A DNA stretch of 64,000 bases from Protea cynaroides (Eukaryota; Streptophyta; Magnoliopsida; Proteales; Proteaceae): contig CM053266.1 of assembly GCA_028583415.1 (NCBI GenBank), positions 6,581,217-6,645,216 of the forward strand, in the 5' to 3' direction. Positions 23,024 through 34,204 of this stretch are shown here, piece by piece (the first letter of the stretch is position 1; each line of letters begins with the position of its first letter). Under the pieces are notes generated by a model that ran no database searches, was not told where the DNA came from, and worked only from the letters and a program-made list of their open reading frames with translations. The position numbers were made by a program, and so were the translations under genes.

Positions 23024-24200
23024 ACTCCCCCCAACTTATAAAAAATTTCGTCCTCAAAATTGTACGTACCTTCGGAATCAAATAAGTAAGGGTATTGCTT
23101 TCTCATAGCATTTTCTTCTTCCCATGTAATTTCTTCCATGTCTCTACTTTTCCATGTGACCTTAACATAGTAGATATCTCTGTTGCGTAGACGTTGAACC
23201 TTTCGACTAGTGATTTCTGTTGGTGTTACTTCAAATGTCAATTCATCAGTCAATTCTGGCAAATCCACTGTCAAAACATGCATTGGGTCCTTGACATACT
23301 TCTTCAATAGGAAAATGTAAAATAGGTCATGTACACTTGACATAGATGGTGGTAGTGCTAACTGATAAGCTACTTTTCCATGCTTAACTAGAATTTCATA
23401 CGGCCCGACATATCTTGGACTTAGCTTCCCTTTCTATCCGAACCTCTTCAATCCTCACATAGGCGATACTTTCAAAAATACTTTATCACCTACGGCGAAC
23501 TCTAGATCTCTTCGTCGAGTGTCTGCATATTGCTTCTGACGGTTCTGAGCTGTTCTCACCCATTCCTTGATAATGTCGACCACTCGACAAGTCTCTTCAA
23601 CAAATTCCGGTCCAACAATACTACGTTCTCCAATTTCATTCCAAAACAAAGGAGTTCGACACTTCCTGCCATACAGTGCTTCATAAGGTGACATCTGTAT
23701 AGTAGCCTGATAGCTGTTATTGTAAGCGAACTCGATCAATGGTAACTTTTCATCCCATGATCCCTTGAAATCAATTACACATGCTCGTAGCATATCTTCT
23801 AGAATCTGAATTGTACGCTCTGACTGTCCGTCTGTCTGTGAGTGGAATGCAGTACTAAACTTTAACGTTGTTCCCATAGCCTTTTGCAGTCCTTCCCAAA
23901 ATTTGGAAGTAAATCGTGGATCTCTATCGGACACAATGCTTTCTGGTACACCGTGTAACCGAACAATATTATCCACATACAGCTTTGCTAACCTTTCCAA
24001 TTAATACTGAGGTCGTATAGGTATAAAGCGGGCTGTTTTAGTCAGACGGTCCACAATCACCCAAACTGCGTCAACTACTCGAGGAGTCAATGGTAGTCCT
24101 GTGACGAAGTCCATAGTGATGCAATCCCATTTCCATGCTGGTTCCGATAATGGCTGTAACAATCCTGCGGGTCTTTGTCGTTCAGCTTTTACTTTCTGAC
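23002..24200 (-). pseudogene. T2 integrase with chromodomain
   Basis: The core keeps the second acidic residue (VSDRDPRF) and the Glu region (TDGQSERTI). The first catalytic Asp lies just upstream of the 24000 stop, in the same frame. Stops lie near 24002, 23455 and 23430. A two-base deletion near 24213 separates it from the zinc finger. The chromodomain (VQRLRNRDIYYVKVTWKS) is in 23343-23002. One extra base before the polypurine tract makes the frame run on into the LTR. Confidence 0.88.
23024..23032 (-). other. T2 polypurine tract
   Basis: GGGGGGAGT next to the 3' LTR, as in T1. Confidence 0.85.
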
Positions 24201-25183
24201 AATTTAGGCATTGACACGAACTTAGCTACATCTGCTTTCATTCCCCTCCACCAATATAATTTCTTCAGATCATAATACATTTTTGTACTTCCAAGATGTA
24301 TCGAATAGATGGTGGTATGGACTTCTTTCATCAGTCGGTGTCTAATGTCCATACTTTCTGTTTCAGGTACACATATTCTTCCTTTGTGTTTCAGTACTTT
24401 CTCGTCGTCCAAGGTGAACTCAGGGTTGGTCCTACCCTTCTCAATATCTTCTTGTACTGTCCTCAGATAAGGATATGATTTGATAGCTGTCTTCACTTCG
24501 TCCACTATATCCGGTATAATTTTCAATGCCGCGAACATATTCGAAAACCGGTGAATAAACCCTTGGTTGACTGATTCATCCGTCGTATCTATCACATACT
24601 GCTCGTTGCCGTGATTGAATACTATTTCGTTGGTACACATTGCTGCAGTCGTGCTAACTTCTCCTTGAGATTTAATCACTGCTTTTCTGCTTAATGCATC
24701 CGCTACTACGTTCGCTTTTCCCGGATGATACTGGATATCATAATCATGGTCTTTCAATAGTTCCAGCCATCTTCTTTGTCTCATATTCAATTCCTTCTGA
24801 TTAAATAAATAAGTAAGACTTTTATGGTCCGACTTAATCTGAAATTTCTCTCCGTATAGGTAATGTCTCCATATCTTGACAGCATGTACTACTGCCGCTA
24901 ACTCCAAATCATGAGTGGGATAATTTTTCTCATGTACCTTTAACTATCTTGAAGCATAAGCAATCACTTGCTCTCCTTGCATAAGCACACATCCTAATCC
25001 CAATCCCGATGCATCAGTGTATAAAGTAAATGTCTGTCCTAGAAACGGGAATGGTCAAAATCGGGGCGGATATCAATCTGGCCTTCAATGTCTGGAAGCT
25101 CTTCTCACATTTATCCGTCCACACAAACTTTTCACCTTTCTTGGTCAAACTGGTAAGAGGTACGGCAATCCGAGAATAGTCTT
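24201..25183 (-). pseudogene. T2 RNase H and integrase zinc finger
   Basis: RNase H residues ELAAVVHAVKIWRHYLYGEKF and SDHKSLTYLF are in one open frame of 24907-24182. A one-base insertion near 25042 and a one-base deletion near 25190 cancel out in register but scramble the part between. DALSRK and the HHCC histidines follow. Confidence 0.83.
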
Positions 25184-26290
25184 CTACAATCTCCGATAAT
25201 AACCAGCTAGACCCAGAAAACTTCTAATTTCTGAAACGCTCTTTGGTGCTTCCCACTTTACAATAGCCTCGATTTTGTTGGGGTCCACTTTGATTCCTTC
25301 GGTGGATACTACATGGCCTAAGAATGCGACTTCACCTAGCCAATACTCGTACTTTGAAAATTTGGCATATAGCTTCTCTTTCCTTAACCGTTGTAGGGCT
25401 GCATTTAGGTTCTTGATATGGGTTTCCTTGTCCTTGGAGTATACCAATATGTCATCAATAAATACTATAACCGACGTATCCAGCATATCGTGGAAAACTC
25501 GGTTCATAAGTTCCATGAACGTTGCCGGGGCATTAGTTAATCCGAAAGACATCACCAAAAATTCATAATGTCCATATCTGGTCCTGAATGCTGTCTTCAG
25601 AATATCCCCTTCCTTAATCTTCAGCTGGTGGTAGCCTGATCGAAGATCGATTTTAGAAAATACTCTTGCTCCTTGTAACTGATCGAACAAGTCATCGATC
25701 CGAGGTAGTGGATATCGATTCTTGATTGTCAGTTTGTTCAACTCCCGATAGTCGATACATAATCGAACGCTACCATCCTTCTTCTTTACGAACAACACCG
25801 GTGCCCCCCATGGAGATATACTGGGTCGAATATAACCCTTGTCCAGCAGTTCTTGTAATTACACTTTTAATTCCTTCAGTTCAGTAGGAGCCATTCTATA
25901 AGGTGCCTTTGATACTGGTGCGGCTCCAGGTATCAGGTCTATTACAAACTCTGTGGCATGGTCGGGTGGTAATCCGGGTAGTTCCTCCGAAAATACGTCA
26001 GGGTAATCCCGCATGACGTCAATGTCTTCCATTCGTGGTGCTTCCTTGGTTAGGTCGACCACTGATACTAGGTACCCGACTGCTCCCTTCTCAAGGCACT
26101 TCTTAGCCTTTACTGTTGAAAGTATGAGCTTGCGTCTCCGGGGAAGTTTGGTTCCCGAGAAACTGAATTCTATCCCTTCTTTGTCTTTGAATGTTAGCTT
26201 CTTCTCGGCGCATAACAGATTTGCAGAATGCCGAGCTAACCAATCCATTCCTAAGATGACATCGAAGTCTGCCATCTCAAGTTGTATCAA
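25184..26290 (-). pseudogene. T2 reverse transcriptase
   Basis: Complete RT motifs with FIDD, SISPWGAPMLF-type fingers and DLRSGYHQLKI. A TAA at 25861-25859 replaces a Gln codon seen in T1 and T3 (CAA to TAA). The frame ends at the 25184 frameshift in YYRR. Confidence 0.88.
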
Positions 26291-26508
26291 TGTTGCATCT
26301 AAAATCTATTCCCCAATGAGAACTGGACATGGTCCATAACCTTTTTTTAATTCCACTTCTAACCCCATCGGTGACCGTACAAGTAATTTGTAGTCTAATG
26401 TTTTGATGGATAATTTTGTCTTCTTTCCAAATGACACAGATATAAATGAATGAGTAGCTCCGGAATCGAAGAGTACTCTGGCGAGTACACCTTTTATAGG
26501 TACAATAC
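26291..26508 (-). pseudogene. T2 aspartic protease
   Basis: Contains FDSGATHSF and LLVRSPMGLEVEL. A stop lies near 26310 where related copies have Lys. The remainder, VILGMDWLARH, lies in the next segment in the same frame. Confidence 0.8.
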
Positions 26509-26578
26509 CTGTGATTCATCTTTACTTAGTCTACATGCTCATTCAATGTATTTATAACTTTAAGAGTTTCAGTCATAC
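26509..26578 (-). other. T2 gag-pol junction segment, intron-like
   Basis: Seventy bases, GTATGAC to AATCACAG, same ends as T1 and T3. Removal restores one gag-pol frame. Confidence 0.45.
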
Positions 26579-27803
26579 TTGTGACCACATCGGGTGATGC
26601 GGCCGCATCCTCAGATGTAATAGCATATACACGTCCCTGATGGAATTGTTTCTTGGGCTTAGGGCACTCCCTTGCCATATGTCCCGGCTGGTTGCAGTTA
26701 AAACACTTCGGGGCTTCAGAATTTGGCTTTAGCTGAGGTTGAGCTGCGGGGGTAGTCTTGGTTGCAGCATTAAAATTCTGAGGACGGAAAGGCTTATACG
26801 TCTTGTTATTGCCTCCGTTGTAGGAGTTTCCGACTGGCCTTTTGATGCCCTTGTTCTGAGTAAAATAACTCTCCTTCTGGCTCGATTCAATCACTCGAGC
26901 GACAATTCTTCTTTTCTAAGCCCAGAACATGTTCTCTTATGCTTCCTCTCAGTCCCGTGACAAACCTACGGGTTTTGGTTTCTTCCTCTTGCATACTCCG
27001 TGGTGCGAAGAAAAACAGCTCTTCATATCGTTATTGATACGCATCCACTGACATCTGTCCCTGATAAAGACTCAGGAACTCCTTCTCCATTGAATCTCTG
27101 AAGCTTCGTGGAAAATATTTCTCAAAGAAGGCTTCTTTATATATAGCCCAAGTCAGTAGGGCATGCTTAGTCAATAGATAGGCCCTGGTCGATTTCCACC
27201 AATGATGTGCGTCGCCTTTGAGCATGAAGGTGGCACACAATACTTTCTCTTCTTCTGTAATAGTCATCATCAGAAAATTTCTTTCCATCTCGTCTATCCA
27301 GTGTGCTGGCCATAATGGATCAGACGGTTTGCCATTAAATTCCCTGGGCTTCATCTTCAAAGACCTCTCTACCAGTCAAGAGTGATCCATCTGAGTTTGA
27401 TATGCCCCAAACATATGGGGTGGATACTGATAATTAGCCTGTGCTGCTTCCGGAACCTGCACTGGAATCTGTGCAGCAGTTTGTTGAGGTGTCTGAGGGG
27501 CTGGGTGGTTACCCACCGGTGCCGCACTGGCTTGTCCTGTGTGCATGGGTGCGTCCTGAGTAGTTTAAAACATAATGCCCATGGCAACTTGCATCTGGGC
27601 CTGTGCGTGTTGCATATGTTGTAGCTGCTGAGCTAGGTTCATAACCACAGTTGCTAGCTCCGGTGGTGGAGGTGGCAAATTTGTAGGGTTACCGGTTCTG
27701 GATTTCTCAGTGCATGGTTATTCTCTTAACTAGTCTCCTCCACTGGTGGTGGTGGTAGTGGGACTGCATTTCGGCTCTGTCTGGTTACTCTTCTTCCAGA
27801 CAT
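26579..27803 (-). pseudogene. gag: T2 gag
   Basis: ATG at 27803-27801 (MSGRRVTRQSRN). Stops lie near 27730 and at 27031, and a deletion of about 17 bases near 26900 shifts the frame. The zinc knuckle CFNCNQPGHMAREC is intact in 26894-26526. The capsid core WIDEMERNF and DAHHWWKS is in 27360-27031. Confidence 0.86.
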
Positions 27804-27940
27804 ATTTTCCTTCTGAGATGGGTGGTGCCTGAAAATCATCAAAATCAGTGAGAAATCATTTATTCTTCATGTAGGCACGCTAACCAATATAAAATTTAAA
27901 ATCCTCAATTCATTCTGTGAAAAATACTGTCTTTTCTATG

Positions 27941-28165
27941 TAGGGTCGATGGTGAGGGTCGATGGTATGTCCGACCCTTGGTATCCGACCCTGGGAATGA
28001 CTTGTTCTTCCCGAGAGCTGAGGGTCGATGCGAGGGTCGATGGGTATCCGACCCTCAATCCGACCCTCGATTTTCTGTCAGATTCCCGAGAGCTGAGGGT
28101 CGATGGGAGGGTCGATCCGAGGGTCGATGGTGTCAGTCGAATTGTCCGACCCTCGGACCAAAAAT
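27941..28165 (+). promoter_or_regulatory. GGGTCGA motif array upstream of T2 antisense gene
   Basis: Seven direct GGGTCGA and five inverted CCGACCCT copies counted by eye, in the same order as in T1. No clear TATA box downstream; ATTTTTAAGATCC near 28167 is the nearest. Confidence 0.6.
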
Positions 28166-28310
28166 CAGATTTTTAAGATCCGATTCTAGGTCATTTCTCA
28201 CTATTCCTCCTCCGTTTTGACTCGTCTCTACTCTCTGAGTTGCTACAGTGCCACTCTACTGTTTTTGGTCGGTTTAACTCCGGGTTTCAACGTCCACGTC
28301 ATCCCTACAG

Positions 28311-28753
28311 GTATGTTTTTCCGTTTTTACCTGTTTTTAGGTTTTCTTTTCTAGGTTTCTGCCCGTTTAACTCATATTTTTCAAATTAAACTTTTTCCAA
28401 CCATAAAAATTCGATTTTTATTGGGGGCTTTTGTTATTGGTGTCTCGAGGAACGAAAGCCCTCAAAATTTTTTGAGTTTCATCGGTTGTTTATCGAGGAA
28501 CTTGAAATTTTCTCTTTTTGCCCAAATTTGTCGACATTTTTCGATTTTTCTTGAATTCTTTCAAATTGGACATCGTCAGTTAAAATTTCCTACTGCATGT
28601 GGGTTGTAGGATATGTTTTAACCTACGTAAGTTCCCATACCCACTTGTATGGTGAGAATTTGAGGTTTTCTGGTCAACTTATGTCACCATTAATTAAATT
28701 TTGGATTTTTATCCTACTAACTCCTGGTTTCTTTTCGCTTTCTTATTTTGCAG
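28311..28753 (+). other. 5'-UTR intron of T2 antisense gene
   Basis: CCCTACAG/GTATGTT to TTCTTATTTTGCAG, 443 nt, with the same internal hairpin as T1 (GGGCTTTTGTT pairs with AACGAAAGCCC around 28425-28462). Confidence 0.7.
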
Positions 28754-28758
28754 ATACT

Positions 28759-30042
28759 ATGGCCCGTACCAAAGTACCCAGGGTGCGTGATCCGCTTCGC
28801 TTCCGTTCGAATGAAGCCGAGGCACAGTATGTTGACTATGCCCGTAAGAAGGTTGAAGGGGGTCGCATGGTGAACTTGGCTGAGCTAGCCTTGTTCAATG
28901 TAGAGGGAGTGTTTGGTGATATGGGGTGGCTCCCTGTCATCACATACGACGCGTGCACATGTCCAGACTTGGTGCGTCAGTTTTATTGTCATCTCCAGGT
29001 GGTGGGGAATTACAATGATGTTGAGCACGGTCAGGAGTTGCGCATCACCAGTTACGTCAAGGGGGTGCACATTTCCTTTGATTATCGGCAGCTGGCCGAT
29101 CTGTTGGGCATTCCCTATGATGGCCCCATGGTGTACTGTGCGCCGGGAGAGCCACAATTTGTTGAGATGGAGATGAGGGCAGAGATCGACAACCAGTTGC
29201 TCCATCCTGATCGATGGCAGATGAGAGCTTGTTACTTGCGTCCAGCTCCATGGGTCTTCTGCAAGATTATCCAGCATAATCTGATCCCACAGAGTGGGCA
29301 CTATGAGAGGGTCTCTCAGCTGACACAGTTCTTGATCTACAGTATATGCACTCGACAGCCGGTCTGCCTACCTTACATCATCATGCGGACGATGATTAGT
29401 GCTACATTGTCCGGTCATAGGGGAAATCTACCCTATGGACGCATGATTACAGAGCTACTGACCCGTCTGGGGGTGGATCTGGTAGATGAGAAGATCCAGG
29501 AGAAGACCTTCTCGTCGCCTCTAGATTGGGAGGCTATCTGCAAGATGGGGCTGCGAGATGCTGAGGTTAGTGATGAGGAGAGGAACGCGATGGGGCACCC
29601 TCACACTCGGGTCGAGATGGCTGATGCTGAGGCTGCTGCTGCTGCTGCTAGAGCTCGTGGGGATCCGGTCAACGATGATGATCGTATGTATATGGACGTC
29701 AACTCGATTCCACTGCCATCACCCACACATGCGGCTGGAGTTGGTACATCTTCTGTGGCGGCTCCTACACCTGAGGCTGGTTCGTCCCATTCGGCTGATC
29801 CTTCACTTCCACCTTCAGCCATGATGGAGATGCTGCAAGAGATCAGGGATGCTCAGCGCAGATCTGATCTGAAGATGGATGAGCTGTTGGCTGCTCAGCA
29901 CGCATCAGGCGTATGGATGGGGGAGCTCCTAGAGGTGCAACGTGCGACTGATCAGAGGATAGTCGGTCTCACAGCTAGTCTCCAGACGACCCAGACCCAG
30001 GTGGCCTGGTTGACTAGGGTCTATGCTGAGGACTATGACTGA
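28759..30042 (+). CDS. T2 antisense gene, best-preserved copy (427 aa)
   Basis: Open from ATG 28759 to TGA 30040-30042, with no internal stop. In T1 and T3 the frame goes on for about 13 more codons (to 30084 here, ending PPAS), so this copy has only lost its tail. Features: basic start (MARTKVPRVRD), the plant-transposon-like core of about residues 15-280, acidic Pro/Ser-rich region (MYMDVNSIPLPSPTHA), then an amphipathic C-terminal helix (MLQEIRDAQRRSDLKMDELL) that may be a coiled coil. No catalytic motif, membrane segment or signal peptide recognised. The neighbouring gag points the other way. Confidence 0.78.
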   Translation: MARTKVPRVRDPLRFRSNEAEAQYVDYARKKVEGGRMVNLAELALFNVEGVFGDMGWLPVITYDACTCPDLVRQFYCHLQVVGNYNDVEHGQELRITSYVKGVHISFDYRQLADLLGIPYDGPMVYCAPGEPQFVEMEMRAEIDNQLLHPDRWQMRACYLRPAPWVFCKIIQHNLIPQSGHYERVSQLTQFLIYSICTRQPVCLPYIIMRTMISATLSGHRGNLPYGRMITELLTRLGVDLVDEKIQEKTFSSPLDWEAICKMGLRDAEVSDEERNAMGHPHTRVEMADAEAAAAAARARGDPVNDDDRMYMDVNSIPLPSPTHAAGVGTSSVAAPTPEAGSSHSADPSLPPSAMMEMLQEIRDAQRRSDLKMDELLAAQHASGVWMGELLEVQRATDQRIVGLTASLQTTQTQVAWLTRVYAEDYD

Positions 30043-30084
30043 GATCGTGAGGCCCCGCCTCCTCTTTCACCTCCAGCTTCTTGA

Positions 30085-30351
30085 TTGTACTTTATTTTTC
30101 TTGTACTACAGAGTAACTGTCCGGGTTGTGGACTGTACTCTGCTTTCGTTATATATATATATATGTTTTGTTTCGCTCTCATTGTTATGTAAACTTGTTT
30201 CTCTTTTTAATAGATGCATTATTCTCTTTTAGATTTTGTCTCAAACATCACTGGTGCTTACAATGTGTTAATATTACTGTTTTTATTTTTATCCTATCTC
30301 AGTTCACAATTGTATTGAATGTATGCTAGTTCAGCGGACAAGGCCTGAGAT
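30085..30351. other. T2 leader between antisense gene and primer site
   Basis: AT-rich, with a TA run near 30150. Shared by the sense leader and the antisense 3' UTR. Confidence 0.45.
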
Positions 30352-30363
30352 GCTCTGATAGCA
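30352..30363 (-). other. T2 primer-binding site
   Basis: TGCTATCAGAGC, one mismatch to the Met-tRNA complement used by T1 and T3. Confidence 0.85.
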
Positions 30364-30655
30364 AGTTGTCACACCCCAATTTTGGTCTAACCAGAATGGT
30401 GTGATGAACCGCTAATAAACCAACGGTTCAACCAGGATCTCAAATAGGCTATCCCCGCGTTATCTAAACTTACACACATCCATGATCATAATCAGAGTAA
30501 ATACACAATGGCGGAAGTTTTATAATAACATGAACTGAGAACTAACATGATATCATTAATTTAATAGCAAATTATTCTGTCATTAACTGAGACATAAATA
30601 TTTAAATACCAAATACATGTCTTAATAAAATCCAACAAATAAACCTATAAAATAT

Positions 30656-30757
30656 CTAATCAAATACACACGAGTTGCACTTGCAAGAGGAGTCGTGTGT
30701 ATCCACTTCAGCTTCAGCTTCCATCGCCGCTACGTTCCCGTATGCAGACGTATTCAT
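30656..30757 (-). CDS. LTR-embedded 33-codon microprotein frame, T2 5' LTR
   Basis: Open frame with Met at codon 12 (30724-30722) and the end SSCKCNSCVFD, TAG 30658-30656. One Glu to Lys change between the first two Cys; the Cys spacing is kept. Confidence 0.5.
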   Translation of the reverse strand: MNTSAYGNVAAMEAEAEVDTHDSSCKCNSCVFD

Positions 30758-32290
30758 ATAGTCTTCAACGATATAACCTGCATCATCAACTAAAATATTC
30801 GACGTCGAGGGGTGAGCACACAACACGGCTCAGTGAGTAGCCAAAACAATGCAACAATACATATGCATGCAAAAAGTCAATTTATATCTTTGGTCTGGTT
30901 TAAAGTTTACAGTATGCTATAGAAAGGTTAAGGTAGCCAAAGGTCGCGTTTATTGACTCCGCCTCTATACACGAGTGTGTGACGTTACCCGAAGATCATG
31001 TTTATCGTCAACTCACATGCACCTAATCATGAACATTATATAACAAAGGTTACGTTTATTGCTATATAGTGCCATACCAACACGTAAGCCCCTGTTAGCG
31101 AGGGCTGCAAACTGGGCTCGCAACTAACCAATCCTAATGCCAAAAAGTGTATCCAAGGCCTCACCCCAGCATCCCTCAAAATGCCCATAGAGATAGAGCT
31201 AAAGCCCCCTGGTAGAGTCAGAGACTACAAGGACCGAGACCACCTCCCCTGATACTCGACATAATAGTTCTGCTAAAGTAATGGCGATACGACGATGCCA
31301 ATGCACAAGACTTGAGTTAGAGATAGAGCTAAAGTGCTGAGACCCGCCAAAGGTTAACGTTTATTGACGTTCTCATCACACCTCCCCTGATACTCGCTCG
31401 CATCAAGCACATCAACCACACACATACAGGCACATGCCTATTCCTATCATCATCATCATCATCATCATGTTATAAACAATAAAGTAAAATATGCATGAAC
31501 AAGTAATATAAATATTGGATGGCATGCTGTATGCACATTACAAACATATTCGCATAGAATCAAACATAGCATAGGACTCAAGAAATAGAAAACAGTTTAT
31601 TATTAATCAATTTAGTTTGGGGTTAAGGTTCCTCACCTTAGCTTGCTATAAGATACTTTTCCAAGCTTTAAATTCACCTTTACAATGTTATTATATTGCT
31701 AGAAGACCTAACAAAATCGATAGAATTTAATTAGAATAAATTTTGAATTTAAAACCATTCTGTCAACTGAGGGTCGATGCTAGGGTCGATGGGTCTATCG
31801 ACCCTCCCTTCTTTCTAGACTTCCCGAATGCTGAGGGTCGATGGTCAGAAACACCTAGGGTCGGATGGTCATCGACCCTGGGTGCGACCCTCGATACACT
31901 CTGGTCCAATTTCCACTTTTTAATCCATTCTTCGTGTTTGGGGTCCTATGGTTTGCTCCCACATTCTATTAAACATTCATTCCATGGTCTGAAACCATGA
32001 ATCATCCTCCTAGATGGCTATCATGCATTCTCCTAGGGTTTTCCATGAAAACCTAACCATGGATGGATGGTTTGGGTTTCTCCGAGATCGCTCTCTCTCC
32101 AATAACTATCCTAAGGTCTGTAGAAACTCATGGAATTAGTATCCATACCTGAGAAGATTAATCTTTCTCTGCAACTCTTCTCCTTTTTGCTAGGTTCTCT
32201 TCCTTGCCTCTCTTCTTCCTCTTTTCCTTCTCCTCTCTTTCTCTCAATTCAATTAGGGTTGTGAAAGGAGTGAAAGTGGCCTAGGAACGT

Positions 32291-32301
32291 CCTTTAAATA
32301 G
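32291..32301 (-). promoter_or_regulatory. TATA-like box of T2 5' LTR
   Basis: CTATTTAAAGG on the minus strand, same context as in T1. Confidence 0.6.
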
Positions 32302-32666
32302 AGTAGGAACATCCTAAATAAGTCCCTCTGAGATTTGGAAAGAATCCCAATTGAAAAATATAGAAATTTCCTAATTTCTATATTCTGCAGAATCCGATGG
32401 TCGATGGGAGGGTCGATGATCCCGTCGACCCTAGGGTCTTAAGCTGTCCCACCCTCCCTCCAAAATCGAGGGTCTGACTCTTTGTTTTGGGAGGTTTGAC
32501 CCTGCTTAGCTGGGTATGCGATCCTTCCCCTAATTTAAATGTTTTTGGGTCGATTTGATACCTGGGATCTCGATCTCCTTCACGCCCTTGGTCCATTTGA
32601 CTCGACCATGATGGGTGAACCTGGTTCAAGGTGGTAAGACCGGGTTTGATTGACATGGGTCTTACA

Positions 32667-32702
32667 ACACCGTTCCAAATGGTGCAGAATTGGGGTGTGA
32701 CA
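32667..32702 (+). repeat. S1 LTR, segment 3 (3' tip)
   Basis: ACACC plus the last 31 bases of S1, ending GGGGTGTGACA. Followed by GTAGG, the right S1 target duplication. Confidence 0.9.
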
Positions 32703-33523
32703 GTAGGTCTCATAGTAAGGTTGGACAAGATTTTCAGACGAGACAACAACTTTCATCATAAAGGGGTAATACATCAGTTCATCAGTTGTTAGGGAAAGGA
32801 ATTCCTGATTTTAGGCAAGAACTCTATCTCCCGTCCAACAATCCGATGGTTTTTCTATAGCTTCACATCAAACCCTTGTTTTACATCTCTGACATAACTT
32901 TTTTGAGCATGCCACTCTTAACAATAATCATAATAGCTCTGACCGAAACGTACATCGGCCGTTCATTAATCCAAACGGTGTCCGAGAGTTCTACTGGTCC
33001 ATCCTTCATAAGCCAAAATGGCATCTCCTAGTAGAGATCAGGCCATTCCACATAAACAACCAAACACTCTCCCGGATGGCTGATCCATTTGGAACAGTTT
33101 CTTATCAGCCTATCCAGGCCATTGATTTCTCTCACACTGTCAGTTGGCAATTTAAGCCTAGACATGGTAGTACAATATAAATATGTGCATTGGCAGAAGT
33201 GTGGTCAGAACGAGTCTGAGAAAATACGGCCTAAGAAAGCCCGTTGGATATGCTCATGACCTATGTTGTTGTGGATTTGCACCTTTATAGGTATCCTTCG
33301 GTAACGTGTTCACGATTAATTAGTTTACAGATGGAACACTGCATGAAAAAAAAAACAAATAAAAAAAAAAAGGCCCAAACTACACGGAACCTGATTCCGA
33401 AGGGATGGAGGTCCCAAAGGATACGTAGGCAATTTAGGACACCACAAATTCGATCCAAAGGCTACACATCCAAAGGCTATACATCCAGAGGTTACAAATC
33501 CAGAGCACAAAGTACAGTTACAC
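32703..33523 (+). other. 3' untranslated region of element A, resumed
   Basis: Continues A after S1. No gene. Contains A-rich runs (33346-33372), a GGATACGTAGGCAATTT block (about 33418-33436) often seen in plant Tat 3' regions, and a short degenerate repeat (ATCCAAAGGCTACAC) at about 33451-33505. Confidence 0.7.
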
Positions 33524-33819
33524 CAGTTACAGTTACATCATAAGCAGTCTTGAGCTAAAGTCACAGACCTGATGAGGTCGCTACTTAAGAAGCTTGACAG
33601 TTACAGTTACATCATAAGCGGTCTTGAGCTAAAGTTACAGACCTGATGACGTCGCTACTCAAGAAGCTTGACAGTTACAATTACATCATAAGCGATCTTA
33701 AGCTAAAGTTACAGACCTGATGAGGTCGCTACTCAAGAAGCTTGACAGTTACAGTTACGTTACAAGTGGTCTTGAGCTAAAGTCACATACTCGATGAGGT
33801 CGCTACTCAAGAAACTTGA
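33524..33819 (+). repeat. 74-bp tandem repeat, four copies, element A 3' region
   Basis: Copies start at 33524, 33598, 33672 and 33746, spaced exactly 74 bp. Each has CAGTTACAGTTACATCATAA near its start and AAGAAGCTTGA at its end. Short tandem arrays just before the 3' LTR are typical of Tat/Ogre elements. Confidence 0.93.
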
Positions 33820-34204
33820 CATCTACAATTGTTTGTTGTACAATGGTAGAATCCATGATCAAGTGCGGAATAATGCAAAAATGGGCCTCTTTTGTCTTCG
33901 GCCTCAATTGCCCACAATCTCAGCCGAAGAGGGGCATCTATAAGCACCCCATTTTTGCTACCCTCAACATAAGTGAATCCATATAGCAGGTTTTTGGCTT
34001 TTAACCCAAAGGTTTGTGATTCTTTAATGAACCTCACAGCAGGGTCATAGGATATTACCTACTTGGATGTATAGATCGTGAAATTGTCTTCAAAATGAGA
34101 CCGAAATCATCAAATTCTGACATCAAACAAGATATCACAGTTTGAAAGTGCAAGGGCATTTACGTAATTATCGTATGACGCATGCATTATTATTTAAACT
34201 TCAA

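Larger units (their letters stand above)
20716..32666 (-). mobile_element. Tekay chromovirus T2, complete, nested at the 3' tip of S1
   Basis: LTRs 20716-23023 (2308 bp) and 30367-32666 (2300 bp), ACACC duplications at 20711-20715 and 32667-32671. Same family and gene order as T1. The first hundred bases of the two LTRs are identical by eye, so it is probably younger than T1. It went in 36 bases before the end of S1. Confidence 0.96.
30367..32666 (-). repeat. T2 5' LTR
   Basis: Partner of 20716-23023. Motif arrays at about 31770-31895 and 32395-32525. Followed by ACACC. Confidence 0.95.
6311..32702 (+). mobile_element. Solo LTR S1 (Tekay type), split by T1 and T2
   Basis: Begins TGTAAGACC and ends GGGGTGTGACA like the other Tekay LTRs here, is flanked by GTAGG on both sides, and has no internal region: element A continues on each side. 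This is the signature of LTR-LTR recombination to a solo LTR. Its own sequence lies in three pieces (6311-7002, 18978-20715, 32667-32702; about 2.46 kb in total) because two complete elements later jumped into it. Confidence 0.93.

Noticed and set aside
7003..32666. T1 and T2 LTRs as four LTRs of one tandem element
   Set aside because: Separate perfect target duplications (ATAGA, ACACC) prove two independent insertions.
33244..33543. Lys/Tyr-rich frame with a repeated KGYTS unit
   Set aside because: Translation of a short degenerate DNA repeat in the element A 3' region; no homologue or start context.
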